Positions 20,536-31,827 are shown, numbered from the stretch's first letter. The stretch: 64,000 bases of DNA from Prevotella histicola JCM 15637 = DNF00424 (GCF_000613925.1 NZ_BAJX01000002.1:1-64000); one strand, 5' to 3'. Program-made: numbers and translations. The notes: generated by a model not told the origin, from the letters alone.

Positions 20536-20833
20536 AATCAATTGGTAATTTGTTTTACAAAAGTAGCATTTGTTCTCTTCTGTAATCGCTCATATATCTT
20601 CTTTTAAGTCTGCTTGTGTTACCTTCTTATTGGGTGTGGTTCTCAACTTAATTTGTTGTGATTGAAGGCTGGAAAAACATGCTTTTACATTGCTTCTCTT
20701 GCTGCAGTTTTAGTTGGAAAGAGATAGAAAATAAGCGCATCTGTTCTGTGTTTTTGTAGGTTTAATGAGTGGTAAGATGGTTTAAAACACTTATTTTTCT
20801 GTCAAAGAAGCTCTTTATTCGAAAAAATTGATG

Positions 20834-20841
20834 TAAGTTTG
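20834..20841 (+). promoter_or_regulatory. -7 box TAAGTTTG for the DUF3078 gene
   Basis: TAAGTTTG ends 21 nt before the ATG at 20863. It overlaps an in-frame TTG codon that would otherwise extend the gene. Confidence 0.55.
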
Positions 20842-20862
20842 CAGAAAATTAAGCATGCTATA

Positions 20863-22134
20863 ATGAGATTAAGGATCTTACTTTCAGTGTTTTTTTTAGT
20901 TAGTTTGGGTGCTGCAGCACAGCAACGTCGTGTGTCAGTGGTCAAGGATGACGTGCCGTCGACAGGTGTTGCCAAACAGTATGCCGACTCTCTGGCATGG
21001 CTGAAGGACAGTATCTTTAGCGTAAAAAACACGAAAAAGCAATCGAAAATCCGTGGGAGAGGGAGTTCAAGACTGTTTCTTCCGTTGACATTCTATAGGG
21101 ATGTTGCTGGGAATATGTTCTCCCTTGGCAAGCCCGAGAGCTCTTATGACACGGAACTGATGCGACTTTATCTGACGCGTCCCGACCTTGTTTGGACAAC
21201 AAATGATGCTGTTCAGGCACAGCAGACAAAGCTGAATGAGATAGAACAACCGATTGTTCATGACGTACACTTGGTTGAAAAGGTGAACGATAAGCCTGTA
21301 GAACCAGCCACAGTACCTGTGGAAGTGATGGTCGTACGTCCTAATTTCTGGACTTACAGTGGCAGCTATTCCCTGCAGTTCTTGCAGAATTACGTCTCGG
21401 ACAACTGGTATAAAGGTGGTGAAAGTAACTATGCTGCCCTTGCTGCAGTCGTCATGGACGCCAATTATAACAATAAACAAAAGGTGAAATGGAGTAACCG
21501 ATTGGAGCTGAAATATGGTATGCAGAGTAGCCGTTCCGACTCTTTGCACAGTGTGAAGAGTACAGATGACCTCATTCGTCTTACTTCAAAGTTCGGTCTA
21601 CAAGCCACAAAGAAATGGTATTACACCGTTCAGTTCATCGGATATACGCAGTTTGGGAAGTCTTATCGTTCGAATGATCCAACGGTTTATTCGGCTTTTC
21701 TCTCCCCAGCAAACATCAATATCTCTCTTGGTATGGACTATTCTGCCGACTGGTTGGGCCATCGTTTGAAGGGAACATTCCATATTGCGCCTCTTGCTTA
21801 TAACCTGAAATATACTCGAATGCTTGAACTTTCAGACCGATTGGGTATCGGAACGGGTCATCATTTCCTACATGACTTCGGTTCGGAGTGCACAATTGAT
21901 TTGGAATGGAAGCTCTTGGAGATGCTCACATGGCGTACCCGACTCTATGGTTACACCACTTATAGGCGTTCGGAGGTGGAGTGGGAGAATACATTCTCCT
22001 TCCAATTCAACCGTTACATATCAACTCAGCTGTTTATTTATCCGCGCTTTGACGATGGTGTAGCACGTGATTCACGTCATGCTTACTTCCAGTTGAAGGA
22101 GTTCGCATCCGTTGGTTTCCAGTTCAGTTTCTGA
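20863..22134 (+). CDS. DUF3078 family outer-membrane beta-barrel protein
   Basis: The protein has 423 residues with a signal peptide (about 1-19, ending GAAAQ). A poorly conserved N-terminal part is followed from about residue 160 by a DUF3078-like barrel: WTYSGSYSLQFLQNYVSDNW, YKGGESNYA, amphipathic strands, and a terminal phenylalanine (VGFQFSF) typical of outer-membrane insertion. The function of the family is unknown. The start is the ATG after the -7 box. It is monocistronic, ending at a bidirectional terminator. Confidence 0.85.
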   Translation: MRLRILLSVFFLVSLGAAAQQRRVSVVKDDVPSTGVAKQYADSLAWLKDSIFSVKNTKKQSKIRGRGSSRLFLPLTFYRDVAGNMFSLGKPESSYDTELMRLYLTRPDLVWTTNDAVQAQQTKLNEIEQPIVHDVHLVEKVNDKPVEPATVPVEVMVVRPNFWTYSGSYSLQFLQNYVSDNWYKGGESNYAALAAVVMDANYNNKQKVKWSNRLELKYGMQSSRSDSLHSVKSTDDLIRLTSKFGLQATKKWYYTVQFIGYTQFGKSYRSNDPTVYSAFLSPANINISLGMDYSADWLGHRLKGTFHIAPLAYNLKYTRMLELSDRLGIGTGHHFLHDFGSECTIDLEWKLLEMLTWRTRLYGYTTYRRSEVEWENTFSFQFNRYISTQLFIYPRFDDGVARDSRHAYFQLKEFASVGFQFSF

Positions 22135-22301
22135 TGTTTTCAGAGCTTGAAGTCTGAAGATTGTGGCTTGATTTCTGCTGATTTCGTTAGTTCTTCAGGG
22201 TACATCGTTAGTAGAGGATTGGTATATGGCTTATGAATCAGCCCGAAACTCTTTATAAATCTTCTATGAATTGGTAGGAAAAGGGTTTATTATTCAATAA
22301 G

Positions 22302-22353
22302 AAAACATTAGCAGCAATTTCCGTAATATGAGGGAAATTGCTGCTAATGTTTT
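22302..22353. terminator. Bidirectional terminator, perfect 21-bp hairpin
   Basis: Arms 22302-22322 and 22333-22353 are fully complementary with a 10-nt loop. Outer A4/T4 runs allow termination on both strands, serving the DUF3078 gene and the minus-strand XRE-SecB pair. Confidence 0.92.
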
Positions 22354-22380
22354 ATCTGATGCGTTGTAAATGGGATAGTA

Positions 22381-22824
22381 TTATTTCTTCTTTTTGGTTG
22401 AATTGGCACTAATAACCTTCATTGGAACCAAGGGTAATACCACACTTTCTATAGGCGTTCCTTTAAGATTCTTTGCCAACATACCACGGATAGCACCAAT
22501 ACATACACTTATAAAAGTATCGATAAGGGAAGGATTGGTAACCTCAAAACCATCTTCTTGAATCTCATTTACGAAATTATGGAATGGTTTGACAGCAAAT
22601 ACAGCCCTAACACCTTGTAGAATCACTTCCTCTGCATTGTACATTAGATGCACACGCATTGTAATAATGACACCTTCCGGTTGGGTAGATACGCTTATGT
22701 TGTGCTCAAATTGGAATTCTAACTTCGCTTTGTCTAGTTGTGAAAGGTCGATGTCATAATTGAATTTATACGATTCTTCTTGTAATTCAATGATGCCATA
22801 TTCTATGTTTATATCACTCTTCAT
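22381..22824 (-). CDS. SecB-like chaperone-family protein
   Basis: The protein has 147 residues. Its last third has the SecB-like sequence pattern: a helix ending IDTFISVCIGAIRGMLAKNL, then KGTPIESVVLPLVPM. The earlier part has alternating strands (KAKLEFQFEHNISVSTQ, VIITMRVHLMYN). SecB-like proteins in toxin-antitoxin-chaperone systems bind a C-terminal extension of an antitoxin. The start codon overlaps the stop of an XRE gene by one base (TAATG), so the pair is coupled. No toxin gene is next to it. The assignment rests on pattern recognition and needs a profile search. Confidence 0.65.
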   Translation of the reverse strand: MKSDINIEYGIIELQEESYKFNYDIDLSQLDKAKLEFQFEHNISVSTQPEGVIITMRVHLMYNAEEVILQGVRAVFAVKPFHNFVNEIQEDGFEVTNPSLIDTFISVCIGAIRGMLAKNLKGTPIESVVLPLVPMKVISANSTKKKK

Positions 22825-23240
22825 TAGCCTACTTTTTGAACTTTTGACTTACAATCAATGTACCCTAAATGGCAAGTCCATTGGGATTTCATAGAAATCT
22901 CAGCATTAGTACCCTTGTCTTTTATAGGTAAAAACACAGTAGAAGGCAGTGTACACACGTTGTTCATAGATGTGTCTAACAATGAAATGTTCAACATCAA
23001 TGATATTTCAGTGAGTGTATCAATTGTGAAGTTCCTATCACCAGAGAGCCAGGAAGATACTTCCGATTCTGATTTATGTAATCTCTTGGCGAATTCTTTC
23101 TGTGATAAGCCACTGTTCTTCAGTGCATTTCCTATCTTTAAAGCAATCATCATACGATTGCTAGTCTTCTTAAGTGCAACCTTATCTATCTTTGATAGAA
23201 GGTCATTTAAGACGTTCTTGGTTTTCTTTTTATTACTCAT
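22824..23240 (-). CDS. XRE family helix-turn-helix regulator, antitoxin-like
   Basis: The protein has 138 residues. A basic N-terminus precedes an HTH_3 domain at about residues 28-85 (GNALKNSGLSQKEFAKRL, ESEVSSWLSGDRNFTIDTL). About 45 residues follow (MNNVCTLPSTVFLPIKDKG, then a Trp/Cys/Tyr-containing tail), a length that fits the chaperone-addiction tails of antitoxins in SecB-dependent systems; that comparison is inference. It is coupled to the SecB-like gene downstream and has a strong promoter. Confidence 0.8.
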   Translation of the reverse strand: MSNKKKTKNVLNDLLSKIDKVALKKTSNRMMIALKIGNALKNSGLSQKEFAKRLHKSESEVSSWLSGDRNFTIDTLTEISLMLNISLLDTSMNNVCTLPSTVFLPIKDKGTNAEISMKSQWTCHLGYIDCKSKVQKVG

Positions 23241-23259
23241 ACACCATGCCTTTATGCCA

Positions 23260-23291
23260 CAAATTTACGCGATAATTCGGATATATGCAAA
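23260..23291 (-). promoter_or_regulatory. Promoter of the XRE-SecB pair (TTTG - 20 nt - TAAATTTG)
   Basis: Minus-strand TTTG (23291-23288) and TAAATTTG (23267-23260) are 20 nt apart. The box ends 19 nt before the ATG at 23240. Confidence 0.65.
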
Positions 23292-23493
23292 TATTTCAGT
23301 ACTTATTCTCTATTTTAACAAATGTTATTTACTCTTCCTAATCGTGTTGAATAAGAGTCGGTTTTGTATCTATGTTACTGTATTCTGTGCTCTGACAGTC
23401 TATTTGCATCTGTTTTTGATGGCATTGAAGATGAACTTATCTATATCTTTTTATTCTCAGTTTGGTTTCGTTTGTGCACATATAGAGATGTGG

Positions 23494-23703
23494 GAAGATT
23501 ATCTTACAAAATGTAAGAGGGTTTTGTATGCAAAATAGGTGATAATCTTGAAAAATGAAGTTTGTAACCTTTGGAATATCAAGTAGTTACAAACAGGGTT
23601 GTAAAAGACGCCCTTTTACGTTGTAAAACATGCCCTTTTACATGATAAAAGATGCCCTTTTGCAATGTAAAAGGGCATCTTTTGAAGTGCAAAAGGGCAT
23701 GTA
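23494..23703 (-). repeat. Composite intergenic element, copy 4
   Basis: Reverse orientation: units at about 23602-23703 (one inverted pair, so two units can form a 15-bp perfect hairpin), GTAACC/GTTAC hairpin at about 23562-23594, distal motif GATTATCTTACAAAA at about 23497-23511. It lies downstream of the lipoprotein gene and upstream of the XRE promoter. Confidence 0.85.
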
Positions 23704-23776
23704 TTGATTTATATACTATGATTTCTTTTTACAATTTACTACTCTTATGATGGATAAAAAAGGGGAGTTAAGGCTT

Positions 23777-24337
23777 TTATCTCTTTGCTTTTTTATCCTT
23801 TTTACCCTTTTCTTTCCCTGGTGTTGTAGCGATTTTAGCCAGTTCTCTGTTCACATGTGTGACGAAGATCTGCGTACCGCCCTTGCTGAAGACTATCTTA
23901 TACATGCCTCCTTGTTTGTCACGATGGAGATAAGTGTAGGCAAATTTGTTGATGGACCAGCATGTGTCATGTTGTGCTGCAGCATCTACTCGGTCGTAGA
24001 AATCCTTGTTTGGGATGGTATCAAGAATCAATGTTGCCGCATAATTACCACTGCTTACCGTCTCTTCGTCGGCTGCCATGCTGATAGAGTCGGGGATAAT
24101 GGGCGTTGCTTTGGACAGTTTATATTTCGGGAACCTCACAGATGTGATGCTGTTGAGGTTGATTGACAGCTTCTTCTCTGCCCCTTGTGGTTCGAATTCA
24201 CTTGCTGCAACGGTGTCACCTTCGCCTTGTCCCTCTATGGTATGGCTGTGCTTACAGGATATAACACCTCCAATGACAAGGATGATTCCGAGGATTATTG
24301 TACTGATAATCCGTGATAACTTCGTTTGTTTACTCAT
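23777..24337 (-). CDS. Putative lipoprotein, last gene of the lpx-PBP cluster, function unknown
   Basis: The protein has 186 residues, with a hydrophobic N-terminal segment ending in a plausible lipobox (GGVISC, Cys about residue 28). A soluble domain follows with GNYAATLILDTIPNKDFYDR and INKFAYTYLHRDKQGGMYKI. The tail is very basic (GKEKGKKDKKAKR). I recognise no family. It begins 3 nt after the helicase stop, so it is co-transcribed. Confidence 0.7.
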   Translation of the reverse strand: MSKQTKLSRIISTIILGIILVIGGVISCKHSHTIEGQGEGDTVAASEFEPQGAEKKLSINLNSITSVRFPKYKLSKATPIIPDSISMAADEETVSSGNYAATLILDTIPNKDFYDRVDAAAQHDTCWSINKFAYTYLHRDKQGGMYKIVFSKGGTQIFVTHVNRELAKIATTPGKEKGKKDKKAKR

Positions 24338-24340
24338 TGT

Positions 24341-26115
24341 TTACTCCTTTCTGTCTCTGTTTGAATCGAGTTTCTTCAGTCGCTTCTGTGCCGTTGGGTT
24401 GTCAGGATATAGCTCAATGGCTTTTTGATAGTTGGCAATAGCAGCATCAACCATGCCCTCACGTTCACATTCCTTTCCCATCATGACGTATTCAACGGAT
24501 AGTTTCTTTAGGAATTCCTGTTGCTGACGTTGTTCCTCTTTTATCTTTTTGTTCTCTTCTTTCAGTTTGTTGATGATGTTGAGCTTGCGTCTTATAAACC
24601 GTTTAGCAGCTGGTCGTTCAATATCATAACGGCTATGGATGGCAAGGAAGAAGCTACGAAGGAAGCTATCGAAGTCGCCTTCATCAAAAGCACGTGCTGC
24701 ATCATAGTATTCTTTGTCGGCTTTGCTCTGCTTTAGTGCCTTAGAGATGAGGTTATTGTCATTATAATGGCGTGCAAACTGCAGTACTTCAGCCTTTACG
24801 AACACTTCATTGCGACGCAATGGCTCCTTAAGGGTAATCCCTTCGAGGCTCGTACAGCGTGATAGTGCCACGTAAGCCTGCCCTCCTGCGAAGACTCCAC
24901 CCGTGAAATCAATGTTCACATTGCGGAAAGTCAGTCCTTGACTCTTGTGTACGGTGATAGCCCATGCCAGCTTTATGGGGAATTGGACGTATGTTCCGAT
25001 CTGTTCTTCCTCTATCTTCTGCTCGGTTTCATTGAATTGGTAGCGTACGTTTTCCCACATCTCACGTTGTACCTGTAGGTCGTTTCCATCCTCCGTGTGC
25101 ACGTAAAGCATACCTTCTTCTTCATCTATTCCGATGATAACACCAATGTTCCGTTGACCCATTGCCTCTCTATGTCGTTCTTAATGAACATGATATGTGC
25201 GCCAACCTTGAGGTTTAGCTCGATAGGAGTGGGCAGACTGCTCTCTGGAAATTCCCCTTTTATCTCTCCTTGGAACATGACGGGGCTGCCGGGTAGGCTG
25301 TCTAATCCCTCGTTGTTTATCCAATCTACTGTGTCACGCTTGGTTGATAGCGTGATGGTGAAGTCTTCTTTCCCTTCATTTTCAGTAGGTGAAAGACTGG
25401 CATTGACCCGCTGGTTGATAAGATTGAAGTCGGTATCAGTGACTTGATTGGTACGGATATGATCAAGAATGGAGATGAACGTAGGGTCAGTCTGTCGGTA
25501 AACCTTATTCAGTTCGATGCTGACGAGTGGATAATCCTGGAACACCTTTGCATCAAAGAAGTAGCTGCTGGGGTAGTAAGGCTGCAGGATTCGACGGTCT
25601 TCTTCCTTTAATACGGGTTCCAACTGGTAGATGTCTCCCACCAAAAGGAGCTGTTTTCCACCGAAAGGTTCGCGCATATTACGGTTATAGATGCGTAGAA
25701 CCTTGTCAATGAAGTCGATGATGTCAGCACGAACCATGCTTATCTCGTCGATGATAATCAGTTCAACCTCACGCAGGAGTTTGCATTTATCACCGTTATA
25801 CTTCATCGTTCCACGCAGATTGCGTGCCGAATAACGGGTGTCATTGGGCACTAAGGGATGAAAAGGAAGCTTGAAAAAACTGTGAAGGGTGCTTCCGCCG
25901 GCATTGATAGCAGCAATACCAGTGGGTGCAAGGATGATATGTTTCTTTTTAGTGGTTGCAGAAATATATCTTAAAAACGTAGATTTCCCCGTTCCAGCCT
26001 TACCAGTCAGGAACAGGGAATTGTGTGTGAACTGGATAATCTGGAGTGCTTTCTGCAACTCCGGATTATCTAAGTCTATAGAATTGATGTCTATTGTTGT
26101 TTTCTTTTCCGACAT
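24341..26115 (-). CDS. Pif1/RecD-like superfamily 1 helicase with C-terminal TPR, one frameshift
   Basis: About 591 residues once one base is restored near 25145-25149 (ERQWVNGT-IGVIIGIDEE). Visible motifs: Walker A GKAGTGKST (about residue 38), Walker B IIIDEISM, motif III VGDIYQLEPV, then AITVHKSQGLTF and VALSRCTSLEGI (motifs V-VI). After about residue 490 comes a Lys/Glu-rich coiled region and one TPR unit (AAIANYQKAIELYPDNPTAQ). It probably unwinds DNA 5' to 3', as family members do. Its place after PBP1A in an envelope gene cluster is unexplained. Confidence 0.85.
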
Positions 26116-26139
26116 TCTGTTTGCTCATGAAGGAGCTTT

Positions 26140-28666
26140 TTATATCTCAACGTCCTCACTCTTTGGACGTTTCATGGGCTTGATGGCTCTTGGTGTCTCG
26201 TTACTTGAGTTGTTGCCACGGTGCTCTGGCGGCGTTGGTTGTATGGGTTCAAGTTCGAAACCTCCCTCTTCACCGCCTGCTTCACCACCTTCTTCAAGCT
26301 CTTCTTCACTCTCTCGTTGTCTCAAGTTACGATTATGTGAACGCAGAGAGTCAGGTATCTGACGGTGAGTAACGGGCTGCTGACAGCCATACATAGATAT
26401 GTCGATGTCCTCATCTGGGTCTAATTGCCATTTAGCATGGTACTTCTGGAACGCTTTATCACGCATTATGCTGTTGATAAAGTTACCACAGATAGGCAAA
26501 GCGGTCTTTGATCCTTGTCCGAGGGCGCCTGTTCGGAAGTGGATAGAGCGGTATTCGCCACCTACCCAAGCACCAACAACAAGGTTAGGGCTTACTGCCA
26601 TGAACCAAGCATCAGAGTGATTGTTAGACGTTCCGGTCTTTCCTCCCCAGTCAGTGTCGGTAGTTGGGAGGTACTGACGTAGTGCCTGACTGGTTCCGCC
26701 ACCCTCATTAACACCAGCTTTCAGCATCTGTTGCATGAGGAAAGCCGTCTTGTAAGGGAGTGCTTTGTTATGCTCTCGTGGTGCAACATACACCTCATTG
26801 CCATCTTTATCGAGGATACGTGTTATGACAACAGGCTCGTGATGCTCACCATCATTAGCCACTGTACAGTATGCATTGACCAGTTCAAGGAGGTTCACGT
26901 CGCTTGATCCCAATGCCAATGACGGCTCATCATCAAGCGGACTCTTGATACCCATGTCTTGAGCGGTACGGATAATGTTCTTAATACCCATCTCTTGACC
27001 GAGTCGAACAGCAACAGAATTGATGCTTCGGGCAAAGGCTGCCTTCAGAGTTATGCTGTCATTGGAGAATCTTCCATTGGCATTGTGAGGCGTCCAGGTC
27101 TTCATCTGTCCCGTCTTCTTATCCAAAACCTGCATACTAATGTACTCATCACGACGCTTATCACAAGGAGTCAGCCCCTGATTGATGGCTTCTGAATAGA
27201 CAAAGAGTTTGAAGGTGGAGCCAGGTTGGCGTTCCGCAACAACCTTATCATACTTCCATGTCTTGAAATCGATGTCTCCTACCCATGCACGTACAGCCCC
27301 TGACTGTGGTTCCATAGCAACCATTGCACAGTGCATGAACTTCACCATGTATCGAATAGAGTCCATTGAGGACATCTCTTTCTCTATAGTTCCCTTCTCA
27401 TAGTCGAAGAGTTTAACCTTATGAGGTTTGTTCAGATAGTATAAAACACTGTCCGGATGGTTCGGATACTTCTGTACTAACTTCTTATAGAAGGGCTGAC
27501 GTTCAGCAATACCCTCAATGAATCCTGGGATTTCATCGCCCTTAGCATCGCGCCAAGGTGCATACCACGCCAGTGATTGTTGAAAGTTTGCTGCACTTTC
27601 TCCATCTGTTTTTTTGCAGCTTGCTCTGCATATTTCTGTAAACGGGTGTCAATGGTGGTGTAAATCCTCAATCCACTGCTGTATAAATCATACCCATTTT
27701 CCTTCATCCAGTCCTTTAAGTAATCTGAAATATACTCCCTAAAGTACTGTGCCTGACCGTCATAATTCTCCTCAACATGTATGTCTAACTTCAGAGGACG
27801 GTGTGAAAGCTGGGTGTATTGGGCACGTGGCAAGACGTTATGTGTCACCATATTATATAATACGGTGTTACGTCTTGCGATAGAATTCTTAGGATGTGTG
27901 ATAGGATTATAGTAGGTTGTAGCCTTCAGCATACCTACTAATGTGGCTGCTTGGTCGATGGTCATCCTCGCAGGGGTGGTGTTGAAGTAGGTTCTTGCAG
28001 CCGTTTTGACACCGAAGGAGTTGTTTCCGAAGTCGACAGTGTTGGCATACATCGTCAGAATCTCCTTCTTTGAATAGATGAGTTCGAGCTTAACTGCAAT
28101 GATCCACTCCTTACTTTTCATGATTAACATGCGCAATCCAGGCACATGACCAAGTAAACCGGTGGAGTATTGAGTACGAACACGGAACATGTTCTTAGCC
28201 AATTGCTGCGTGATAGTTGATGCTCCACGTCCGTCACCACGGGTTAATGCGTCTTTAATGGCACCACCTATTCCCATGAAGTCTATTCCATGATGGCTGT
28301 AGAAACGCTCATCTTCAGTGCTGATGAGGGCATTCCAGAATGCAGGATTAACCTCTTCATACTTCACAGGAGTACGATTCTCTTTGTAAAACCTACCGAT
28401 AAGGCTGAATCAGCACTATAAATCTCAGATGCAGCATAGGTTGGTGGGGTCTTAATCTCGACAAATCCAGGTGATTTTCCAAACAACCAGAGGAAGTTTG
28501 TATCTACCATACCTAAGTAAAGGAAGATTGCTACGATGAAAGATACGATTCCTACGGCAGCTTTTGTGTACCATGCACGGCCCTTATAGAGGTTTATATA
28601 CCACGGAAAGATGCCTAATAGCCCCCGTACAATGCGTTTTATGATGTGAAAGAGTTTCTTAATCAT
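26140..28666 (-). CDS. Penicillin-binding protein 1A, bifunctional, two frameshifts
   Basis: Three frames join into an ~842-residue class A PBP if one base is restored near 28399-28402 (YSADSAL-IGRFYKENR) and one near 27563-27566 (HWRG-APWRDAKG). An N-terminal membrane anchor (about 35-55) precedes the glycosyltransferase domain (EDERFYSHHGIDF, GASTITQQLAKNMF, KKEILTMYANTVDFG). The transpeptidase domain has PGSTFK (nucleophile Ser), SIN and KTGTSNN. The tail is Glu/Pro-rich. It polymerises and cross-links peptidoglycan. The losses look like sequencing errors since all catalytic motifs are intact. Confidence 0.92.
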
Positions 28667-28725
28667 TGATTGATAGTCTACGTGTCCAGGACAAATTCCT
28701 TATCTTTTGTTCTTTACAAAATTAC

Positions 28726-29636
28726 TTATTTACTCGGGTTTTGTAGGAGAGTGCGAGTATATTTTAAGATTTCTTCAATGTTATCAGGGTGAAACCATTT
28801 GATATCAACATCTTTTTTATACCAAGTTAGTTGTTTTCTGGCATATCTTCTGGTGTTACTTTGTATCTTGAAGATGGCTTCATCGATTGTAGTTAGTCCA
28901 TCTAAATATTCAAAAAGTTCCTTATATCCAACGGTGTTGAGGGCATTGAGCTCTCGTTTAGGGTATACTTTCAAAGCCTCATTAACCATTCCTGCATCCA
29001 ACATAGCCACTACTCGCTGATTGATTCGCTCATAAAGTTCATCGCGATCACGGTTTAATCCAATCTTAATGATGTTGAATGGGCGGTCTTTGATGGTGTC
29101 AGAGCGAAAGGATGTGTATGTTTTGCCAGTCTGTAGACACACTTCAAGTGCATGGATGACACGCCTATGATTGTTACGGTCTACTATTTCCCAGTGTTCA
29201 GGGTCCAGTTTCTTGAGCAAATTGCACATCTCCTGCAGTCCTTCTGCTTCCAATCGTCGCTTCATCTTTTCCCGAATGGAGGGTAAAATGGTAGGAATAT
29301 CATCAATACCCTTACATACTGCATCGATATACATCATCGAACCACCCGACAAAAGAGCTACCTTCGATTTAGAATCATCAATGATTTTCAATGCATCCTG
29401 CTCATAAAGCTTGCCGAATAATAATCTTCTATGTGATGATTCCCCACAAAGTAATGCTTCACCCTTCGTTGTTGCTCTGCCGTTGGGGCTGCTGTCCCTA
29501 TTGGAATCTCTGCAAATATCTGTCGGGAGTCGGCATTTATGATTGGAATACCATAGTGTTCGGCAATCTGAAGTGTTGCTTCAGTCTTGCCAACACCCGT
29601 TGGTCCTGTGATGACAATTAATGTCTTGTCCTTCAA
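28726..29636 (-). CDS. miaA: tRNA dimethylallyltransferase, one frameshift
   Basis: About 303 residues after restoring one base near 29405-29411 ([17 protein letters not shown]). The P-loop GPTGVGKTE is near the N-terminus and INADSRQIF follows. The C-terminal part has [12 protein letters not shown] and [13 protein letters not shown]. It adds a dimethylallyl group to A37 of tRNAs reading UNN codons. The best start is a TTG at 29636, since conserved sequence begins five codons later and no ATG is available. It lies 11 nt after lpxA and 60 nt before PBP1A. Confidence 0.92.
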
Positions 29637-29646
29637 ATCAGGTCTT

Positions 29647-30417
29647 TTATCTGATTAGACCACGCTGTGAAGCCTCAGCAAAGTCAATGATATGCTGAAT
29701 CTCTGGTGTAACTTCCAGCTCTTCTTTTATCCTCTGAATGTTCTCAGCCCGTGTCCCTGTACCATAGAGAAGACGGTAAGCATTGTGGATAAGATCTATC
29801 AATTCGTTAGAGAAACCACGTCTGCGAAGTCCTACAAGGTTTACTCCCATGTAGCGAGCAGGTTCTTTACCTACTATAATATAAGGTGGAATATCCATTG
29901 AGAAACGACTTCCTCCTTGTACCATGACGTATCCTCCGATATGACAGAACTGATGACAAAGGATGTTTGCTGAGATGATTGCACAGTCATCTACAGTCAC
30001 TTCCCCAGCAAACTTCGTAGAATTACCGATGATGATACCAGATCCAATGACGCAATCATGTGCGATATGCACCGACTCCATCAGCAGATTGTTACTGCCA
30101 ACCTTTGTTGTTCCCTTTGAAGCGGTACCTCTTGAGATGGTGACATTCTCACGAATAGAGTTGTTGTCACCCACTTCGCAAAGTGTCTCTTCGCCCTTGA
30201 ACTTCAAGTCCTGTGGCTTAGTAGAGATACTTGCACCAGGAAATATCTCATTGTTGTTGCCGATTCGTGCACCAAAGTGTATGGTTACACTGTTCTGAAA
30301 TACGTTGTTATCGCCGATAACAGTATTCCTGTCAATGTAACAGAACGGACCAATGATGTTGTTATCACCCAGTTTTGCCTCTGGATGAACAAAGGCTAAA
30401 GGACTAATCTGGTTCAT
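29647..30417 (-). CDS. lpxA: UDP-N-acetylglucosamine acyltransferase
   Basis: The protein has 256 residues, the usual length. A left-handed beta-helix of hexapeptide repeats ([20 protein letters not shown] and on) covers the first ~190 residues, with the catalytic His in [10 protein letters not shown] (about residue 121). The C-terminal helical domain has [10 protein letters not shown]. It performs the first step of lipid A synthesis. It lies 16 nt downstream of lpxC/fabZ. Confidence 0.95.
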   Translation of the reverse strand: MNQISPLAFVHPEAKLGDNNIIGPFCYIDRNTVIGDNNVFQNSVTIHFGARIGNNNEIFPGASISTKPQDLKFKGEETLCEVGDNNSIRENVTISRGTASKGTTKVGSNNLLMESVHIAHDCVIGSGIIIGNSTKFAGEVTVDDCAIISANILCHQFCHIGGYVMVQGGSRFSMDIPPYIIVGKEPARYMGVNLVGLRRRGFSNELIDLIHNAYRLLYGTGTRAENIQRIKEELEVTPEIQHIIDFAEASQRGLIR

Positions 30418-30433
30418 TTCTCGTATCTTGTTA

Positions 30434-31822
30434 TTATTTATTCTTTACTATCTGTGCGGTGAATGTTGCTTCAGCTACGACACGTTCACCAACGAACATG
30501 TATCCCTTCATAGAGCTGATGCCGTGACGAACAGGACCTAAGAGCTCTACACGGAAGAGAAGAGTGTCTCCTGGGACAACCTTCTGACGGAACTTCACGT
30601 CGTCAATCTTAAGGAAATACGTCGACCAACGCTCTGGTTCTTCCACCTGAGAGAGCACTAACAGACCTCCACACTGTGCCATTGCCTCCACTTGGAGTAC
30701 TCCTGGCATCACGGGTTCCTGTGGAAAATGTCCCTGGAAGAATGGTTCATTGCTCGTAACGTTCTTGATTCCGACAACACTTGTAGACCCCATAGCTATC
30801 ACTTTGTCCACTAATTGCATTGGATAGCGGTGTGGTAAGAGCTCACGGATGCGTATATTGTCCATCAATGGCTCCTCATTTGGGTCATAACTTGGTGCCT
30901 GTATCTCGTGTTTGCGTATCTCTTTGCGCATGAGACGGGCGAATTTATTGTTGACAGTGTGTCCCGGACGTGTTGCAATGATGCGTCCTTTGATAGGTTT
31001 TCCTATCAATGCCATGTCACCAATGATGTCGAGCAGCTTATGACGTGTACATTCATTATCCCACTGTAGTGGTTTATGCTGTATATATCCTATGTTGTTA
31101 GCATCCATACGTGGCACTTTCAGGAGGTCAGCCAGCTGATCCAGCTTCTCTTGTGGTACCTGTTGCTCATAGATTACTATGGCATTGTCCAAGTCACCAC
31201 CCTTGATGAGGTTTGCTTGTAGCAGTGGCATGATGTCACGAACGAACACAAACGTACGTGCAGGGGCTATTTTTGTTGCGTAAGTACTGAAGTCATCCAG
31301 TGTAGCAAACTGACTACTGATGAACTTTGACTCGAAGTTACACATCGCAGTGATGGAGAATTCCTCATCAGGAAGTATCGTTATGACAGATCCATTATCG
31401 TCTTTTATCTCTATCTTCTTACGAATTATGTAGTAATCCTTCGGTGCATTCTGGTCAACAATCCCCACTTCGTTGATCTTATCGACATACATTGCAGCTG
31501 AACCATCGAGGATTGGGAACTCAGGACCGTTCACTTGGATGAGACAGTTGTCTATTCCCATAGCGTAAAGGGCTGACATTCCGTGCTCAATAGTGCTCAC
31601 ACGTGCATCACCTTTCGCCAGAACCGTTCCGCGTTGTGTGTCAACAACGTTCTCTGCAACGGCATCTATGATAGGCTGACCGTCCAAATCAATACGCTGT
31701 ATCTTGTATCCTGTGTTCTCTGGGGCAGGGTTGAACGTTACAGTCAGGCTCAATCCTGTATGCAATCCTTTTCCAAAGAGAGAGAAACTCCCTTTTAGTG
31801 TCTTCTGTTTGATTGTATCCAT
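30434..31822 (-). CDS. lpxC/fabZ: Bifunctional LpxC deacetylase / FabZ dehydratase
   Basis: The protein has 462 residues and fuses two enzymes, as is usual in Bacteroidetes. LpxC (about 1-300) has the zinc ligands in TIEHGMSAL and [10 protein letters not shown], and the GHTVNN loop; it deacetylates UDP-3-O-acyl-GlcNAc, the committed step to lipid A. FabZ (about 315-460) has [33 protein letters not shown] (catalytic His and Glu) and dehydrates 3-hydroxyacyl-ACP. The fusion sits at the branch point between lipid A and fatty acid use of 3-hydroxyacyl-ACP. It starts 5 nt after lpxD. Confidence 0.96.
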   Translation of the reverse strand: MDTIKQKTLKGSFSLFGKGLHTGLSLTVTFNPAPENTGYKIQRIDLDGQPIIDAVAENVVDTQRGTVLAKGDARVSTIEHGMSALYAMGIDNCLIQVNGPEFPILDGSAAMYVDKINEVGIVDQNAPKDYYIIRKKIEIKDDNGSVITILPDEEFSITAMCNFESKFISSQFATLDDFSTYATKIAPARTFVFVRDIMPLLQANLIKGGDLDNAIVIYEQQVPQEKLDQLADLLKVPRMDANNIGYIQHKPLQWDNECTRHKLLDIIGDMALIGKPIKGRIIATRPGHTVNNKFARLMRKEIRKHEIQAPSYDPNEEPLMDNIRIRELLPHRYPMQLVDKVIAMGSTSVVGIKNVTSNEPFFQGHFPQEPVMPGVLQVEAMAQCGGLLVLSQVEEPERWSTYFLKIDDVKFRQKVVPGDTLLFRVELLGPVRHGISSMKGYMFVGERVVAEATFTAQIVKNK

Positions 31823-31827
31823 GTATG

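Noticed and set aside
22858..23538. 226-codon ORF antisense to the XRE gene
   Set aside because: It covers the XRE gene and its promoter in reverse and reads as Phe/Ile/Leu-rich low-complexity sequence.
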